A stretch of 64,000 nt of DNA from Brachyhypopomus gauderio (GCF_052324685.1 NC_135213.1:41698700-41762699), one strand, 5' to 3'; positions 46,504-60,406 are shown, counted from the first letter of the stretch. Notes: a model not told the origin generated them from the letters alone. Program-made: numbers and translations.

Positions 46504-46575
46504 CTCCCCGTCGGGGAATCGAACCCCGGTCTTCCGCGTGACAGGCGGAGATACTATCCACTATACTAACGAGGA
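46504..46575 (-). tRNA. tRNA-Asp(GTC)
   Basis: Consensus; followed by the GCAAACC / CTTTGTATTCC A' markers. Confidence 0.97.
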
Positions 46576-47338
46576 CACGTGCTGTGTCTCGCAGTGATGC
46601 TGAGTCAGGTGACGTGCACTTGTCCCCTTGATTTTAAAGTACTCTGAATCATTGTGCCTGCAAGGAGGTGGTAAAAAGAACACATTGTGGTGATATTGAC
46701 TCACTGTTGCCACTCCTCTTTTACCATCGTCAGTTTGTGGACTTATGATAGGAAAAACTCAAAGAATCTTGGTGACCTACAGGTTTGATTCATCTGCCTT
46801 CCTAGTTAAGTCATGCAAACCATTTGCTGCAAAATTGGCTTTAGCTACATTGGCAATTCATTTTGTCTTTGTATTCCAGTGCATTGTACCGAACTGCAAT
46901 ATCCATCTTAGATCAACTGAGATTTTGCATTTCTCTCTTTCCCACATGCAAGTTCTGAATTTCTTGGCACACATTACTGCTTTGCATCTACTAAAAGCAC
47001 TCCAGAGAAAGCTTCACTTCATACCTTCATGAGGTAGGTGTCGTTTGTACTTGTATTTTGGTGGTATTTTTGTTTTTTTTTTTGTTTGTGTGCGTTGTTT
47101 GTCTACTCTTGGAACATCCTGTCATTGGTTAGGGTAGGATTAGAGTTTAATTACGTTGGCCTCAGATTCTGGTTAATTCCAGGCTTCTTGTGCTAACCTT
47201 GTTGTTTGTTAGCTGTTGTTGGCAGTAATTAGTTGCTGCAGGTGCACTTGCCGCCATGCTCCAAGGAGTGAATTGGGGGCGGATACATTTTTTCTCCAGC
47301 TTTGTTAGTTCTTCCTCAGCCTCGCTTCTTCTTTACTA

Positions 47339-47411
47339 GCCTCGTTAGCGCAGTAGGTAGCGCGTCAGTCTCATAATCTGAAGGTCGTGAGTTCGACCCT
47401 CACACGGGGCA
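47339..47411 (+). tRNA. tRNA-Met(CAT)
   Basis: Consensus, B unit. Confidence 0.97.
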
Positions 47412-47994
47412 GCAGAAGCTTTTTGAAAAGATTGACGAGCCCCCAAAAGATGCTCAAACGCTCTTTCCTTATTCACTCGCATGCTGAGCACACCCCCTAC
47501 CTGAAAATAGTATTGGCACATGACTCTTACAGGTCATCCCTAGTTGATTCAAGCTGTGCTTTTTCTTTTGTAAATTCGCGTGTACACAGCAAGTTGTGTT
47601 GCATCCAATTCAATTCTCTCCACTGACCGTTCAGTCAATACCTTGATGGCGTCTGTATTGACACCTCTACTGAGACATCAAGCTGCCTCTTTTGAGCATG
47701 TTCGCTCCCAGATCAAACTGCAGTGTCGTGGTGCCAACACAGAATAATGGACCACGTCGGACACTTTTCACTTTTGATTCTTTTTGATTCACTTTTGATG
47801 ACACGCTTTTGAATACCTGATCACCTGGAATTGGTACCAGCTTGAAGTTAATAGTGAGTAGACTTATGGAGATTCATTTATTTGAATTTTCTTCTCAAGC
47901 CATTTGCAACTCAGAAGCAATGACACTTGTGCACTCATCATTGAGCTTGAGGAAGTCCAAGGAATTGATCTCTATGTTACTCTCACTCCGCCGA

Positions 47995-48076
47995 GCTGCG
48001 ATGGCCGAGAGGTTAAGGCGTTGGACTTGAAATCCAATGGGGTTTCCCCGCGCAGGTTCGACTCCTGCTTGCAGCG
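47995..48076 (+). tRNA. tRNA-Ser(TGA)
   Basis: Consensus, B-type flanks. Confidence 0.97.
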
Positions 48077-48480
48077 TGAGTGTCTTGTTGGGCGTGTGGA
48101 AAGAGAGACTGTGCTCTCTTCCTGCTAGCCAGTTTTAAATATGCTTCTCATGCCATTTGCAACTTTGTGCTGCCAAACTTTAGCAGTCCTAACTGATCCT
48201 GAAATAGTCCCAGGAATTGAGTTACAAATGGCTGCTTCGTCGTTACAATGTGTTGGCATGGAAATGCAGTGGGGTCTCTTACAGCGTAGAGGATTAACTT
48301 GCCTCTCTAATGTGATTTGTGATGAGACCTTATGCCACCAGTGGGGAGAGCTTGCACTCACAGGTGCTTCATCCAAAGATCTTCATGCAACATAGCGATG
48401 TCTTGTTTCAGGTAAAAGAAAAAGTGCCACATTCTTTCATGGCCGGTCACTGGTTGCTCCGCCTTGCGCTAAAAGAGGGT

Positions 48481-48552
48481 CTCCCCGTCGGGGAATCGAA
48501 CCCCGGTCTTCCGCGTGACAGGCGGAGATACTATCCACTATACTAACGAGGA
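48481..48552 (-). tRNA. tRNA-Asp(GTC)
   Basis: Consensus; B unit but with CATAGCGATG, unlike the B units of block 2. Confidence 0.97.
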
Positions 48553-49313
48553 CACGTGCTGTGTCTCGCAGTGATGCTGAGTCAGGTGACGTGCACTTGT
48601 CCCCTTGATTTTAAAGTACTCTGAATCATTGTGCCTGCAAGGAGGTGGTAAAAAGAACACATTGTGGTGATATTGACTCACTGTTGCCACTCCTCTTTTA
48701 CCATCGTCAGTTTGTGGACTTATGATAGGAAAAACTCAAAGAATCTTGGTGACCTACAGGTTTGATTCATCTGCCTTCCTAGTTAAGTCATGCGAACCAT
48801 TTGCTGCAAAATTGGCTTTAGCTACATTGGCAATTCATTTTGTCTTCGTATTCCAGTGCATTGTACCGAACTGCAATATCCATCTTAGATCAACTGAGAT
48901 TTTGCATTTCTCTCTTTCCCACATGCAAGTTCTGAATTTCTTGGCACACATTACTGCTTTGCATCTACTAAAAGCACTCCAGAGAAAGCTTCACTTCATA
49001 CCTTCATGAGGTAGGTGTCGTTTGTACTTGTATTTTGGTGGTATTTTTGTTTTTTTTTGTTTGTGTGCGTTGTTTGTCTACTCTTGGAACATCCTGTGAT
49101 TGGTTAGGGTAGGATTAGAGTTTAATTACGTTGGCCTCAGATTCTGGTTAATTCCAGGCTTCTTGTGCTAACCTTGTTGTTTGTTAGCTGTTGTTGGCAG
49201 TAATTAGTTGCTGCAGGTGCACTTGCCGCCATGCTCCAAGGAGTGAATTGGGGGCGGATACATTTTTTCTCCAGCTTTGTTAGTTCTTCCTCAGCCTCGC
49301 TTCTTCTTTCCTA

Positions 49314-49386
49314 GCCTCGTTAGCGCAGTAGGTAGCGCGTCAGTCTCATAATCTGAAGGTTGTGAGTTCGACCCTCACACGGGGCA
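49314..49386 (+). tRNA. tRNA-Met(CAT), C48T
   Basis: A unit; the preceding T tract is one of the shortest in the array. Confidence 0.95.
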
Positions 49387-49969
49387 GCAGAAGCTTTTTG
49401 AAAAGATTGACGAGCCCCCAAAAGATGCTCAAACGCTCTTTCCTTATTCACTCGCATGCTGAGCACACCCCCTACCTGAAAATAGTATTGGCACATGACT
49501 CTTACAGGTCATCCCTAGTTGATTCAAGCTGTGCTTTTTCTTTTGTAAATTCGCGTGTACACAGCAAGTTGTGTTGCATCCAATTCAATTCTCTCCACTG
49601 ACCGTTCAGTCAATACCTTGATGGCGTCTGTATTGACACCTCTACTGAGACATCAAGCTGCCTCTTTTGAGCATGTTCGCTCCCAGATCAAACTGCAGTG
49701 TCGTGGTGCCAACACAGAATAATGGACCACGTCGGACACTTTTCACTTTTGATTCTTTTTGATTCACTTTTGATGACACGCTTTTGAATACCTGATCACC
49801 TGGAATTGGTACCAGCTTGAAGTTAATAGTGAGTAGACTTATGGAGATTCATTTATTTGAATTTTCTTCTCAAGCCATTTGCAACTCAGAAGCAATGACA
49901 CTTGTGCACTCATCATTGAGCTTGAGGAAGTCCAAGGAATTGATCTCTATGTTACTCTCGCTCCGCCGA

Positions 49970-50051
49970 GCTGCGATGGCCGAGAGGTTAAGGCGTTGGA
50001 CTTGAAATCCAATGGGGTTTCCCCGCGCAGGTTCGACTCCTGCTTGCAGCG
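49970..50051 (+). tRNA. tRNA-Ser(TGA)
   Basis: Consensus, A-type flanks. Confidence 0.97.
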
Positions 50052-50455
50052 TGAGTGTCTTGTTGGGCGTGTGGAAAGAGAGAGTGTGCTCTCTTCCTGC
50101 TAGCCAGTTTTAAATATGCTTCTCATGCCATTTGCAACTTTGTGCTGCCAAACTTTAGCAGTCCTAACTGATCCTGAAATAGTCCCAGGAATTGAGTTAC
50201 AAATGGCTGCTTCGTCGTTACAATGTGTTGGCATGGAAATGCAGTGGGGTCTCTTGCAGCGTAGAGGATTAACTTGCCTCTCTAATGTGATTTGTGATGA
50301 GACCTTATGCCACCAGTGGGGAGAGCTTGCACTCACAGGTGCTTCATCCAAAGATCTTCATGCAACATAGCGATGTCTTGTTTCAGGTAAAAGAAAAAGT
50401 GCCACATTCTTTCATGGCCGGTCACTGGTTGCTCCGCCTTGCGCTAAAAGAGGGT

Positions 50456-50527
50456 CTCCCCGTCGGGGAATCGAACCCCGGTCTTCCGCGTGACAGGCGG
50501 AGATACTATCCACTATACTAACGAGGA
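50456..50527 (-). tRNA. tRNA-Asp(GTC)
   Basis: Consensus, A unit. Confidence 0.97.
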
Positions 50528-51289
50528 CACGTGCTGTGTCTCGCAGTGATGCTGAGTCAGGTGACGTGCACTTGTCCCCTTGATTTTAAAGTACTCTGAA
50601 TCATTGTGCCTGCAAGGAGGTGGTAAAAAGAACACATTGTGGTGATATTGACTCACTGTTGCCACTCCTCTTTTACCATCGTCAGTTTGTGGACTTATGA
50701 TAGGAAAAACTCAAAGAATCTTGGTGACCTACAGGTTTGATTCATCTGCCTTCCTAGTTAAGTCATGCGAACCATTTGCTGCAAAATTGGCTTTAGCTAC
50801 ATTGGCAATTCATTTTGTCTTCGTATTCCAGTGCATTGTACCGAACTGCAATATCCATCTTAGATCAACTGAGATTTTGCATTTCTCTCTTTCCCACATG
50901 CAAGTTCTGAATTTCTTGGCACACATTACTGCTTTGCATCTACTAAAAGCACTCCAGAGAAAGCTTCACTTCATACCTTCATGAGGTAGGTGTCGTTTGT
51001 ACTTGTATTTTGGTGGTATTTTTGTTTTTTTTTTGTTTGTGTGCGTTGTTTGTCTACTCTTGGAACATCCTGTGATTGGTTAGGGTAGGATTAGAGTTTA
51101 ATTACGTTGGCCTCAGATTCTGGTTAATTCCAGGCTTCTTGTGCTAACCTTGTTGTTTGTTAGCTGTTGTTGGCAGTAATTAGTTGCTGCAGGTGCACTT
51201 GCCGCCATGCTCCAAGGAGTGAATTGGGGGCGGATACATTTTTTCTCCAGCTTTGTTAGTTCTTCCTCAGCCTCGCTTCTTCTTTCCTA

Positions 51290-51362
51290 GCCTCGTTAGC
51301 GCAGTAGGTAGCGCGTCAGTCTCATAATCTGAAGGTTGTGAGTTCGACCCTCACACGGGGCA
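51290..51362 (+). tRNA. tRNA-Met(CAT), C48T
   Basis: A' unit. Confidence 0.95.
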
Positions 51363-51945
51363 GCAGAAGCTTTTTGAAAAGATTGACGAGCCCCCAAAAG
51401 ATGCTCAAACGCTCTTTCCTTATTCACTCGCATGCTGAGCACACCCCCTACCTGAAAATAGTATTGGCACATGACTCTTACAGGTCATCCCTAGTTGATT
51501 CAAGCTGTGCTTTTTCTTTTGTAAATTCGCGTGTACACAGCAAGTTGTGTTGCATCCAATTCAATTCTCTCCACTGACCGTTCAGTCAATACCTTGATGG
51601 CGTCTGTATTGACACCTCTACTGAGACATCAAGCTGCCTCTTTTGAGCATGTTCGCTCCCAGATCAAACTGCAGTGTCGTGGTGCCAACACAGAATAATG
51701 GACCACGTCGGACACTTTTCACTTTTGATTCTTTTTGATTCACTTTTGATGACACGCTTTTGAATACCTGATCACCTGGAATTGGTACCAGCTTGAAGTT
51801 AATAGTGAGTAGACTTATGGAGATTCATTTATTTGAATTTTCTTCTCAAGCCATTTGCAACTCAGAAGCAATGACACTTGTGCACTCATCATTGAGCTTG
51901 AGGAAGTCCAAGGAATTGATCTCTATGTTACTCTCGCTCCGCCGA

Positions 51946-52027
51946 GCTGCGATGGCCGAGAGGTTAAGGCGTTGGACTTGAAATCCAATGGGGTTTCCCC
52001 GCGCAGGTTCGACTCCTGCTTGCAGCG
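51946..52027 (+). tRNA. tRNA-Ser(TGA)
   Basis: Consensus, A-type flanks. Confidence 0.97.
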
Positions 52028-52431
52028 TGAGTGTCTTGTTGGGCGTGTGGAAAGAGAGAGTGTGCTCTCTTCCTGCTAGCCAGTTTTAAATATGCTTCTC
52101 ATGCCATTTGCAACTTTGTGCTGCCAAACTTTAGCAGTCCTAACTGATCCTGAAATAGTCCCAGGAATTGAGTTACAAATGGCTGCTTCGTCGTTACAAT
52201 GTGTTGGCATGGAAATGCAGTGGGGTCTCTTGCAGCGTAGAGGATTAACTTGCCTCTCTAATGTGATTTGTGATGAGACCTTATGCCACCAGTGGGGAGA
52301 GCTTGCACTCACAGGTGCTTCATCCAAAGATCTTCATGCAACATAGCGATGTCTTGTTTCAGGTAAAAGAAAAAGTGCCACATTCTTTCATGGCCGGTCA
52401 CTGGTTGCTCCGCCTTGCGCTAAAAGAGGGT

Positions 52432-52503
52432 CTCCCCGTCGGGGAATCGAACCCCGGTCTTCCGCGTGACAGGCGGAGATACTATCCACTATACTAACGA
52501 GGA
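52432..52503 (-). tRNA. tRNA-Asp(GTC)
   Basis: Consensus; followed by A' markers. Confidence 0.97.
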
Positions 52504-53266
52504 CACGTGCTGTGTCTCGCAGTGATGCTGAGTCAGGTGACGTGCACTTGTCCCCTTGATTTTAAAGTACTCTGAATCATTGTGCCTGCAAGGAGGTGGT
52601 AAAAAGAACACATTGTGGTGATATTGACTCACTGTTGCCACTCCTCTTTTACCATCGTCAGTTTGTGGACTTATGATAGGAAAAACTCAAAGAATCTTGG
52701 TGACCTACAGGTTTGATTCATCTGCCTTCCTAGTTAAGTCATGCAAACCATTTGCTGCAAAATTGGCTTTAGCTACATTGGCAATTCATTTTGTCTTTGT
52801 ATTCCAGTGCATTGTACCGAACTGCAATATCCATCTTAGATCAACTGAGATTTTGCATTTCTCTCTTTCCCACATGCAAGTTCTGAATTTCTTGGCACAC
52901 ATTACTGCTTTGCATCTACTAAAAGCACTCCAGAGAAAGCTTCACTTCATACCTTCATGAGGTAGGTGTCGTTTGTACTTGTATTTTGGTGGTATTTTTG
53001 TTTTTTTTTTTGTTTGTGTGCGTTGTTTGTCTACTCTTGGAACATCCTGTCATTGGTTAGGGTAGGATTAGAGTTTAATTACGTTGGCCTCAGATTCTGG
53101 TTAATTCCAGGCTTCTTGTGCTAACCTTGTTGTTTGTTAGCTGTTGTTGGCAGTAATTAGTTGCTGCAGGTGCACTTGCCGCCATGCTCCAAGGAGTGAA
53201 TTGGGGGCGGATACATTTTTTCTCCAGCTTTGTTAGTTCTTCCTCAGCCTCGCTTCTTCTTTACTA

Positions 53267-53339
53267 GCCTCGTTAGCGCAGTAGGTAGCGCGTCAGTCTC
53301 ATAATCTGAAGGTCGTGAGTTCGACCCTCACACGGGGCA
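53267..53339 (+). tRNA. tRNA-Met(CAT)
   Basis: Consensus, B unit. Confidence 0.97.
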
Positions 53340-53922
53340 GCAGAAGCTTTTTGAAAAGATTGACGAGCCCCCAAAAGATGCTCAAACGCTCTTTCCTTAT
53401 TCACTCGCATGCTGAGCACACCCCCTACCTGAAAATAGTATTGGCACATGACTCTTACAGGTCATCCCTAGTTGATTCAAGCTGTGCTTTTTCTTTTGTA
53501 AATTCGCGTGTACACAGCAAGTTGTGTTGCATCCAATTCAATTCTCTCCACTGACCGTTCAGTCAATACCTTGATGGCGTCTGTATTGACACCTCTACTG
53601 AGACATCAAGCTGCCTCTTTTGAGCATGTTCGCTCCCAGATCAAACTGCAGTGTCGTGGTGCCAACACAGAATAATGGACCACGTCGGACACTTTTCACT
53701 TTTGATTCTTTTTGATTCACTTTTGATGACACGCTTTTGAATACCTGATCACCTGGAATTGGTACCAGCTTGAAGTTAATAGTGAGTAGACTTATGGAGA
53801 TTCATTTATTTGAATTTTCTTCTCAAGCCATTTGCAACTCAGAAGCAATGACACTTGTGCACTCATCATTGAGCTTGAGGAAGTCCAAGGAATTGATCTC
53901 TATGTTACTCTCACTCCGCCGA

Positions 53923-54004
53923 GCTGCGATGGCCGAGAGGTTAAGGCGTTGGACTTGAAATCCAATGGGGTTTCCCCGCGCAGGTTCGACTCCTGCTTGC
54001 AGCG
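53923..54004 (+). tRNA. tRNA-Ser(TGA)
   Basis: Consensus, B-type flanks. Confidence 0.97.
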
Positions 54005-54408
54005 TGAGTGTCTTGTTGGGCGTGTGGAAAGAGAGACTGTGCTCTCTTCCTGCTAGCCAGTTTTAAATATGCTTCTCATGCCATTTGCAACTTTGTGCTG
54101 CCAAACTTTAGCAGTCCTAACTGATCCTGAAATAGTCCCAGGAATTGAGTTACAAATGGCTGCTTCGTCGTTACAATGTGTTGGCATGGAAATGCAGTGG
54201 GGTCTCTTACAGCGTAGAGGATTAACTTGCCTCTCTAATGTGATTTGTGATGAGACCTTATGCCACCAGTGGGGAGAGCTTGCACTCACAGGTGCTTCAT
54301 CCAAAGATCTTCATGCAACATAGCGATGTCTTGTTTCAGGTAAAAGAAAAAGTGCCACATTCTTTCATGGCCGGTCACTGGTTGCTCCGCCTTGCGCTAA
54401 AAGAGGGT

Positions 54409-54480
54409 CTCCCCGTCGGGGAATCGAACCCCGGTCTTCCGCGTGACAGGCGGAGATACTATCCACTATACTAACGAGGA
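54409..54480 (-). tRNA. tRNA-Asp(GTC)
   Basis: Consensus; the downstream spacer has a private CATGGTCAG variant near 54630. Confidence 0.97.
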
Positions 54481-55241
54481 CACGTGCTGTGTCTCGCAGT
54501 GATGCTGAGTCAGGTGACGTGCACTTGTCCCCTTGATTTTAAAGTACTCTGAATCATTGTGCCTGCAAGGAGGTGGTAAAAAGAACACATTGTGGTGATA
54601 TTGACTCACTGTTGCCACTCCTCTTTTACCATGGTCAGTTTGTGGACTTATGATAGGAAAAACTCAAAGAATCTTGGTGACCTACAGGTTTGATTCATCT
54701 GCCTTCCTAGTTAAGTCATGCGAACCATTTGCTGCAAAATTGGCTTTAGCTACATTGGCAATTCATTTTGTCTTCGTATTCCAGTGCATTGTACCGAACT
54801 GCAATATCCATCTTAGATCAACTGAGATTTTGCATTTCTCTCTTTCCCACATGCAAGTTCTGAATTTCTTGGCACACATTACTGCTTTGCATCTACTAAA
54901 AGCACTCCAGAGAAAGCTTCACTTCATACCTTCATGAGGTAGGTGTCGTTTGTACTTGTATTTTGGTGGTATTTTTGTTTTTTTTTGTTTGTGTGCGTTG
55001 TTTGTCTACTCTTGGAACATCCTGTGATTGGTTAGGGTAGGATTAGAGTTTAATTACGTTGGCCTCAGATTCTGGTTAATTCCAGGCTTCTTGTGCTAAC
55101 CTTGTTGTTTGTTAGCTGTTGTTGGCAGTAATTAGTTGCTGCAGGTGCACTTGCCGCCATGCTCCAAGGAGTGAATTGGGGGCGGATACATTTTTTCTCC
55201 AGCTTTGTTAGTTCTTCCTCAGCCTCGCTTCTTCTTTCCTA

Positions 55242-55314
55242 GCCTCGTTAGCGCAGTAGGTAGCGCGTCAGTCTCATAATCTGAAGGTTGTGAGTTCGAC
55301 CCTCACACGGGGCA
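55242..55314 (+). tRNA. tRNA-Met(CAT), C48T
   Basis: A unit. Confidence 0.95.
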
Positions 55315-55897
55315 GCAGAAGCTTTTTGAAAAGATTGACGAGCCCCCAAAAGATGCTCAAACGCTCTTTCCTTATTCACTCGCATGCTGAGCACACCCCC
55401 TACCTGAAAATAGTATTGGCACATGACTCTTACAGGTCATCCCTAGTTGATTCAAGCTGTGCTTTTTCTTTTGTAAATTCGCGTGTACACAGCAAGTTGT
55501 GTTGCATCCAATTCAATTCTCTCCACTGACCGTTCAGTCAATACCTTGATGGCGTCTGTATTGACACCTCTACTGAGACATCAAGCTGCCTCTTTTGAGC
55601 ATGTTCGCTCCCAGATCAAACTGCAGTGTCGTGGTGCCAACACAGAATAATGGACCACGTCGGACACTTTTCACTTTTGATTCTTTTTGATTCACTTTTG
55701 ATGACACGCTTTTGAATACCTGATCACCTGGAATTGGTACCAGCTTGAAGTTAATAGTGAGTAGACTTATGGAGATTCATTTATTTGAATTTTCTTCTCA
55801 AGCCATTTGCAACTCAGAAGCAATGACACTTGTGCACTCATCATTGAGCTTGAGGAAGTCCAAGGAATTGATCTCTATGTTACTCTCGCTCCGCCGA

Positions 55898-55979
55898 GCT
55901 GCGATGGCCGAGAGGTTAAGGCGTTGGACTTGAAATCCAATGGGGTTTCCCCGCGCAGGTTCGACTCCTGCTTGCAGCG
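55898..55979 (+). tRNA. tRNA-Ser(TGA)
   Basis: Consensus, A-type flanks. Confidence 0.97.
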
Positions 55980-56383
55980 TGAGTGTCTTGTTGGGCGTGT
56001 GGAAAGAGAGAGTGTGCTCTCTTCCTGCTAGCCAGTTTTAAATATGCTTCTCATGCCATTTGCAACTTTGTGCTGCCAAACTTTAGCAGTCCTAACTGAT
56101 CCTGAAATAGTCCCAGGAATTGAGTTACAAATGGCTGCTTCGTCGTTACAATGTGTTGGCATGGAAATGCAGTGGGGTCTCTTGCAGCGTAGAGGATTAA
56201 CTTGCCTCTCTAATGTGATTTGTGATGAGACCTTATGCCACCAGTGGGGAGAGCTTGCACTCACAGGTGCTTCATCCAAAGATCTTCATGCAACATAGCG
56301 ATGTCTTGTTTCAGGTAAAAGAAAAAGTGCCACATTCTTTCATGGCCGGTCACTGGTTGCTCCGCCTTGCGCTAAAAGAGGGT

Positions 56384-56455
56384 CTCCCCGTCGGGGAATC
56401 GAACCCCGGTCTTCCGCGTGACAGGCGGAGATACTATCCACTATACTAACGAGGA
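56384..56455 (-). tRNA. tRNA-Asp(GTC)
   Basis: Consensus; the T tract that follows (about 56948) is an unbroken run of roughly 20 T. Confidence 0.97.
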
Positions 56456-57216
56456 CACGTGCTGTGTCTCGCAGTGATGCTGAGTCAGGTGACGTGCACT
56501 TGTCCCCTTGATTTTAAAGTACTCTGAATCATTGTGCCTGCAAGGAGGTGGTAAAAAGAACACATTGTGGTGATATTGACTCACTGTTGCCACTCCTCTT
56601 TTACCATCGTCAGTTTGTGGACTTATGATAGGAAAAACTCAAAGAATCTTGGTGACCTACAGGTTTGATTCATCTGCCTTCCTAGTTAAGTCATGCGAAC
56701 CATTTGCTGCAAAATTGGCTTTAGCTACATTGGCAATTCATTTTGTCTTCGTATTCCAGTGCATTGTACCGAACTGCAATATCCATCTTAGATCAACTGA
56801 GATTTTGCATTTCTCTCTTTCCCACATGCAAGTTCTGAATTTCTTGGCACACATTACTGCTTTGCATCTACTAAAAGCACTCCAGAGAAAGCTTCACTTC
56901 ATACCTTCATGAGGTAGCTGTCGTTTGTACTTGTATTTTGGTGGTATTTTTTTTTTTTTTTTTTTTTGTGCGTTGTTTGTCTACTCTTGGAACATCCTGT
57001 GATTGGTTAGGGTAGGATTAGAGTTTAATTACGTTGGCCTCAGATTCTGGTTAATTCCAGGCTTCTTGTGCTAACCTTGTTGTTTGTTAGCTGTTGTTGG
57101 CAGTAATTAGTTGCTGCAGGTGCACTTGCCGCCATGCTCCAAGGAGTGAATTGGGGGCGGATACATTTTTTCTCCAGCTTTGTTAGTTCTTCCTCAGCCT
57201 CGCTTCTTCTTTACTA

Positions 57217-57289
57217 GCCTCGTTAGCGCAGTAGGTAGCGCGTCAGTCTCATAATCTGAAGGTCGTGAGTTCGACCCTCACACGGGGCA
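57217..57289 (+). tRNA. tRNA-Met(CAT)
   Basis: Consensus. The unit begins A-like (GTGATTGG) and turns B-like from CTTTACTAG on, so it is mosaic. Confidence 0.97.
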
Positions 57290-57872
57290 GCAGAAGCTTT
57301 TTGAAAAGATTGACGAGCCCCCAAAAGATGCTCAAACGCTCTTTCCTTATTCACTCGCATGCTGAGCACACCCCCTACCTGAAAATAGTATTGGCACATG
57401 ACTCTTACAGGTCATCCCTAGTTGATTCAAGCTGTGCTTTTTCTTTTGTAAATTCGCGTGTACACAGCAAGTTGTGTTGCATCCAATTCAATTCTCTCCA
57501 CTGACCGTTCAGTCAATACCTTGATGGCGTCTGTATTGACACCTCTACTGAGACATCAAGCTGCCTCTTTTGAGCATGTTCGCTCCCAGATCAAACTGCA
57601 GTGTCGTGGTGCCAACACAGAATAATGGACCACGTCGGACACTTTTCACTTTTGATTCTTTTTGATTCACTTTTGATGACACGCTTTTGAATACCTGATC
57701 ACCTGGAATTGGTACCAGCTTGAAGTTAATAGTGAGTAGACTTATGGAGATTCATTTATTTGAATTTTCTTCTCAAGCCATTTGCAACTCAGAAGCAATG
57801 ACACTTGTGCACTCATCATTGAGCTTGAGGAAGTCCAAGGAATTGATCTCTATGTTACTCTCACTCCGCCGA

Positions 57873-57954
57873 GCTGCGATGGCCGAGAGGTTAAGGCGTT
57901 GGACTTGAAATCCAATGGGGTTTCCCCGCGCAGGTTCGACTCCTGCTTGCAGCG
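57873..57954 (+). tRNA. tRNA-Ser(TGA)
   Basis: Consensus, B-type flanks. Confidence 0.97.
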
Positions 57955-58358
57955 TGAGTGTCTTGTTGGGCGTGTGGAAAGAGAGACTGTGCTCTCTTCC
58001 TGCTAGCCAGTTTTAAATATGCTTCTCATGCCATTTGCAACTTTGTGCTGCCAAACTTTAGCAGTCCTAACTGATCCTGAAATAGTCCCAGGAATTGAGT
58101 TACAAATGGCTGCTTCGTCGTTACAATGTGTTGGCATGGAAATGCAGTGGGGTCTCTTACAGCGTAGAGGATTAACTTGCCTCTCTAATGTGATTTGTGA
58201 TGAGACCTTATGCCACCAGTGGGGAGAGCTTGCACTCACAGGTGCTTCATCCAAAGATCTTCATGCAACATAGCGATGTCTTGTTTCAGGTAAAAGAAAA
58301 AGTGCCACATTCTTTCATGGCCGGTCACTGGTTGCTCCGCCTTGCGCTAAAAGAGGGT

Positions 58359-58430
58359 CTCCCCGTCGGGGAATCGAACCCCGGTCTTCCGCGTGACAGG
58401 CGGAGATACTATCCACTATACTAACGAGGA
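58359..58430 (-). tRNA. tRNA-Asp(GTC)
   Basis: Consensus, B' unit. Confidence 0.97.
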
Positions 58431-59192
58431 CACGTGCTGTGTCTCGCAGTGATGCTGAGTCAGGTGACGTGCACTTGTCCCCTTGATTTTAAAGTACTCT
58501 GAATCATTGTGCCTGCAAGGAGGTGGTAAAAAGAACACATTGTGGTGATATTGACTCACTGTTGCCACTCCTCTTTTACCATCGTCAGTTTGTGGACTTA
58601 TGATAGGAAAAACTCAAAGAATCTTGGTGACCTACAGGTTTGATTCATCTGCCTTCCTAGTTAAGTCATGCGAACCATTTGCTGCAAAATTGGCTTTAGC
58701 TACATTGGCAATTCATTTTGTCTTCGTATTCCAGTGCATTGTACCGAACTGCAATATCCATCTTAGATCAACTGAGATTTTGCATTTCTCTCTTTCCCAC
58801 ATGCAAGTTCTGAATTTCTTGGCACACATTACTGCTTTGCATCTACTAAAAGCACTCCAGAGAAAGCTTCACTTCATACCTTCATGAGGTAGGTGTCGTT
58901 TGTACTTGTATTTTGGTGGTATTTTTGTTTTTTTTTTGTTTGTGTGCGTTGTTTGTCTACTCTTGGAACATCCTGTGATTGGTTAGGGTAGGATTAGAGT
59001 TTAATTACGTTGGCCTCAGATTCTGGTTAATTCCAGGCTTCTTGTGCTAACCTTGTTGTTTGTTAGCTGTTGTTGGCAGTAATTAGTTGCTGCAGGTGCA
59101 CTTGCCGCCATGCTCCAAGGAGTGAATTGGGGGCGGATACATTTTTTCTCCAGCTTTGTTAGTTCTTCCTCAGCCTCGCTTCTTCTTTCCTA

Positions 59193-59265
59193 GCCTCGTT
59201 AGCGCAGTAGGTAGCGCGTCAGTCTCATAATCTGAAGGTTGTGAGTTCGACCCTCACACGGGGCA
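59193..59265 (+). tRNA. tRNA-Met(CAT), C48T
   Basis: A' unit. Confidence 0.95.
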
Positions 59266-59848
59266 GCAGAAGCTTTTTGAAAAGATTGACGAGCCCCCAA
59301 AAGATGCTCAAACGCTCTTTCCTTATTCACTCGCATGCTGAGCACACCCCCTACCTGAAAATAGTATTGGCACATGACTCTTACAGGTCATCCCTAGTTG
59401 ATTCAAGCTGTGCTTTTTCTTTTGTAAATTCGCGTGTACACAGCAAGTTGTGTTGCATCCAATTCAATTCTCTCCACTGACCGTTCAGTCAATACCTTGA
59501 TGGCGTCTGTATTGACACCTCTACTGAGACATCAAGCTGCCTCTTTTGAGCATGTTCGCTCCCAGATCAAACTGCAGTGTCGTGGTGCCAACACAGAATA
59601 ATGGACCACGTCGGACACTTTTCACTTTTGATTCTTTTTGATTCACTTTTGATGACACGCTTTTGAATACCTGATCACCTGGAATTGGTACCAGCTTGAA
59701 GTTAATAGTGAGTAGACTTATGGAGATTCATTTATTTGAATTTTCTTCTCAAGCCATTTGCAACTCAGAAGCAATGACACTTGTGCACTCATCATTGAGC
59801 TTGAGGAAGTCCAAGGAATTGATCTCTATGTTACTCTCGCTCCGCCGA

Positions 59849-59930
59849 GCTGCGATGGCCGAGAGGTTAAGGCGTTGGACTTGAAATCCAATGGGGTTTC
59901 CCCGCGCAGGTTCGACTCCTGCTTGCAGCG
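59849..59930 (+). tRNA. tRNA-Ser(TGA)
   Basis: Consensus, A-type flanks. Confidence 0.97.
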
Positions 59931-60334
59931 TGAGTGTCTTGTTGGGCGTGTGGAAAGAGAGAGTGTGCTCTCTTCCTGCTAGCCAGTTTTAAATATGCTT
60001 CTCATGCCATTTGCAACTTTGTGCTGCCAAACTTTAGCAGTCCTAACTGATCCTGAAATAGTCCCAGGAATTGAGTTACAAATGGCTGCTTCGTCGTTAC
60101 AATGTGTTGGCATGGAAATGCAGTGGGGTCTCTTGCAGCGTAGAGGATTAACTTGCCTCTCTAATGTGATTTGTGATGAGACCTTATGCCACCAGTGGGG
60201 AGAGCTTGCACTCACAGGTGCTTCATCCAAAGATCTTCATGCAACATAGCGATGTCTTGTTTCAGGTAAAAGAAAAAGTGCCACATTCTTTCATGGCCGG
60301 TCACTGGTTGCTCCGCCTTGCGCTAAAAGAGGGT

Positions 60335-60406
60335 CTCCCCGTCGGGGAATCGAACCCCGGTCTTCCGCGTGACAGGCGGAGATACTATCCACTATACTAA
60401 CGAGGA
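60335..60406 (-). tRNA. tRNA-Asp(GTC)
   Basis: Consensus body; immediate 5' flank (minus strand) has a private change (GGACACATGC on the + strand). Confidence 0.97.
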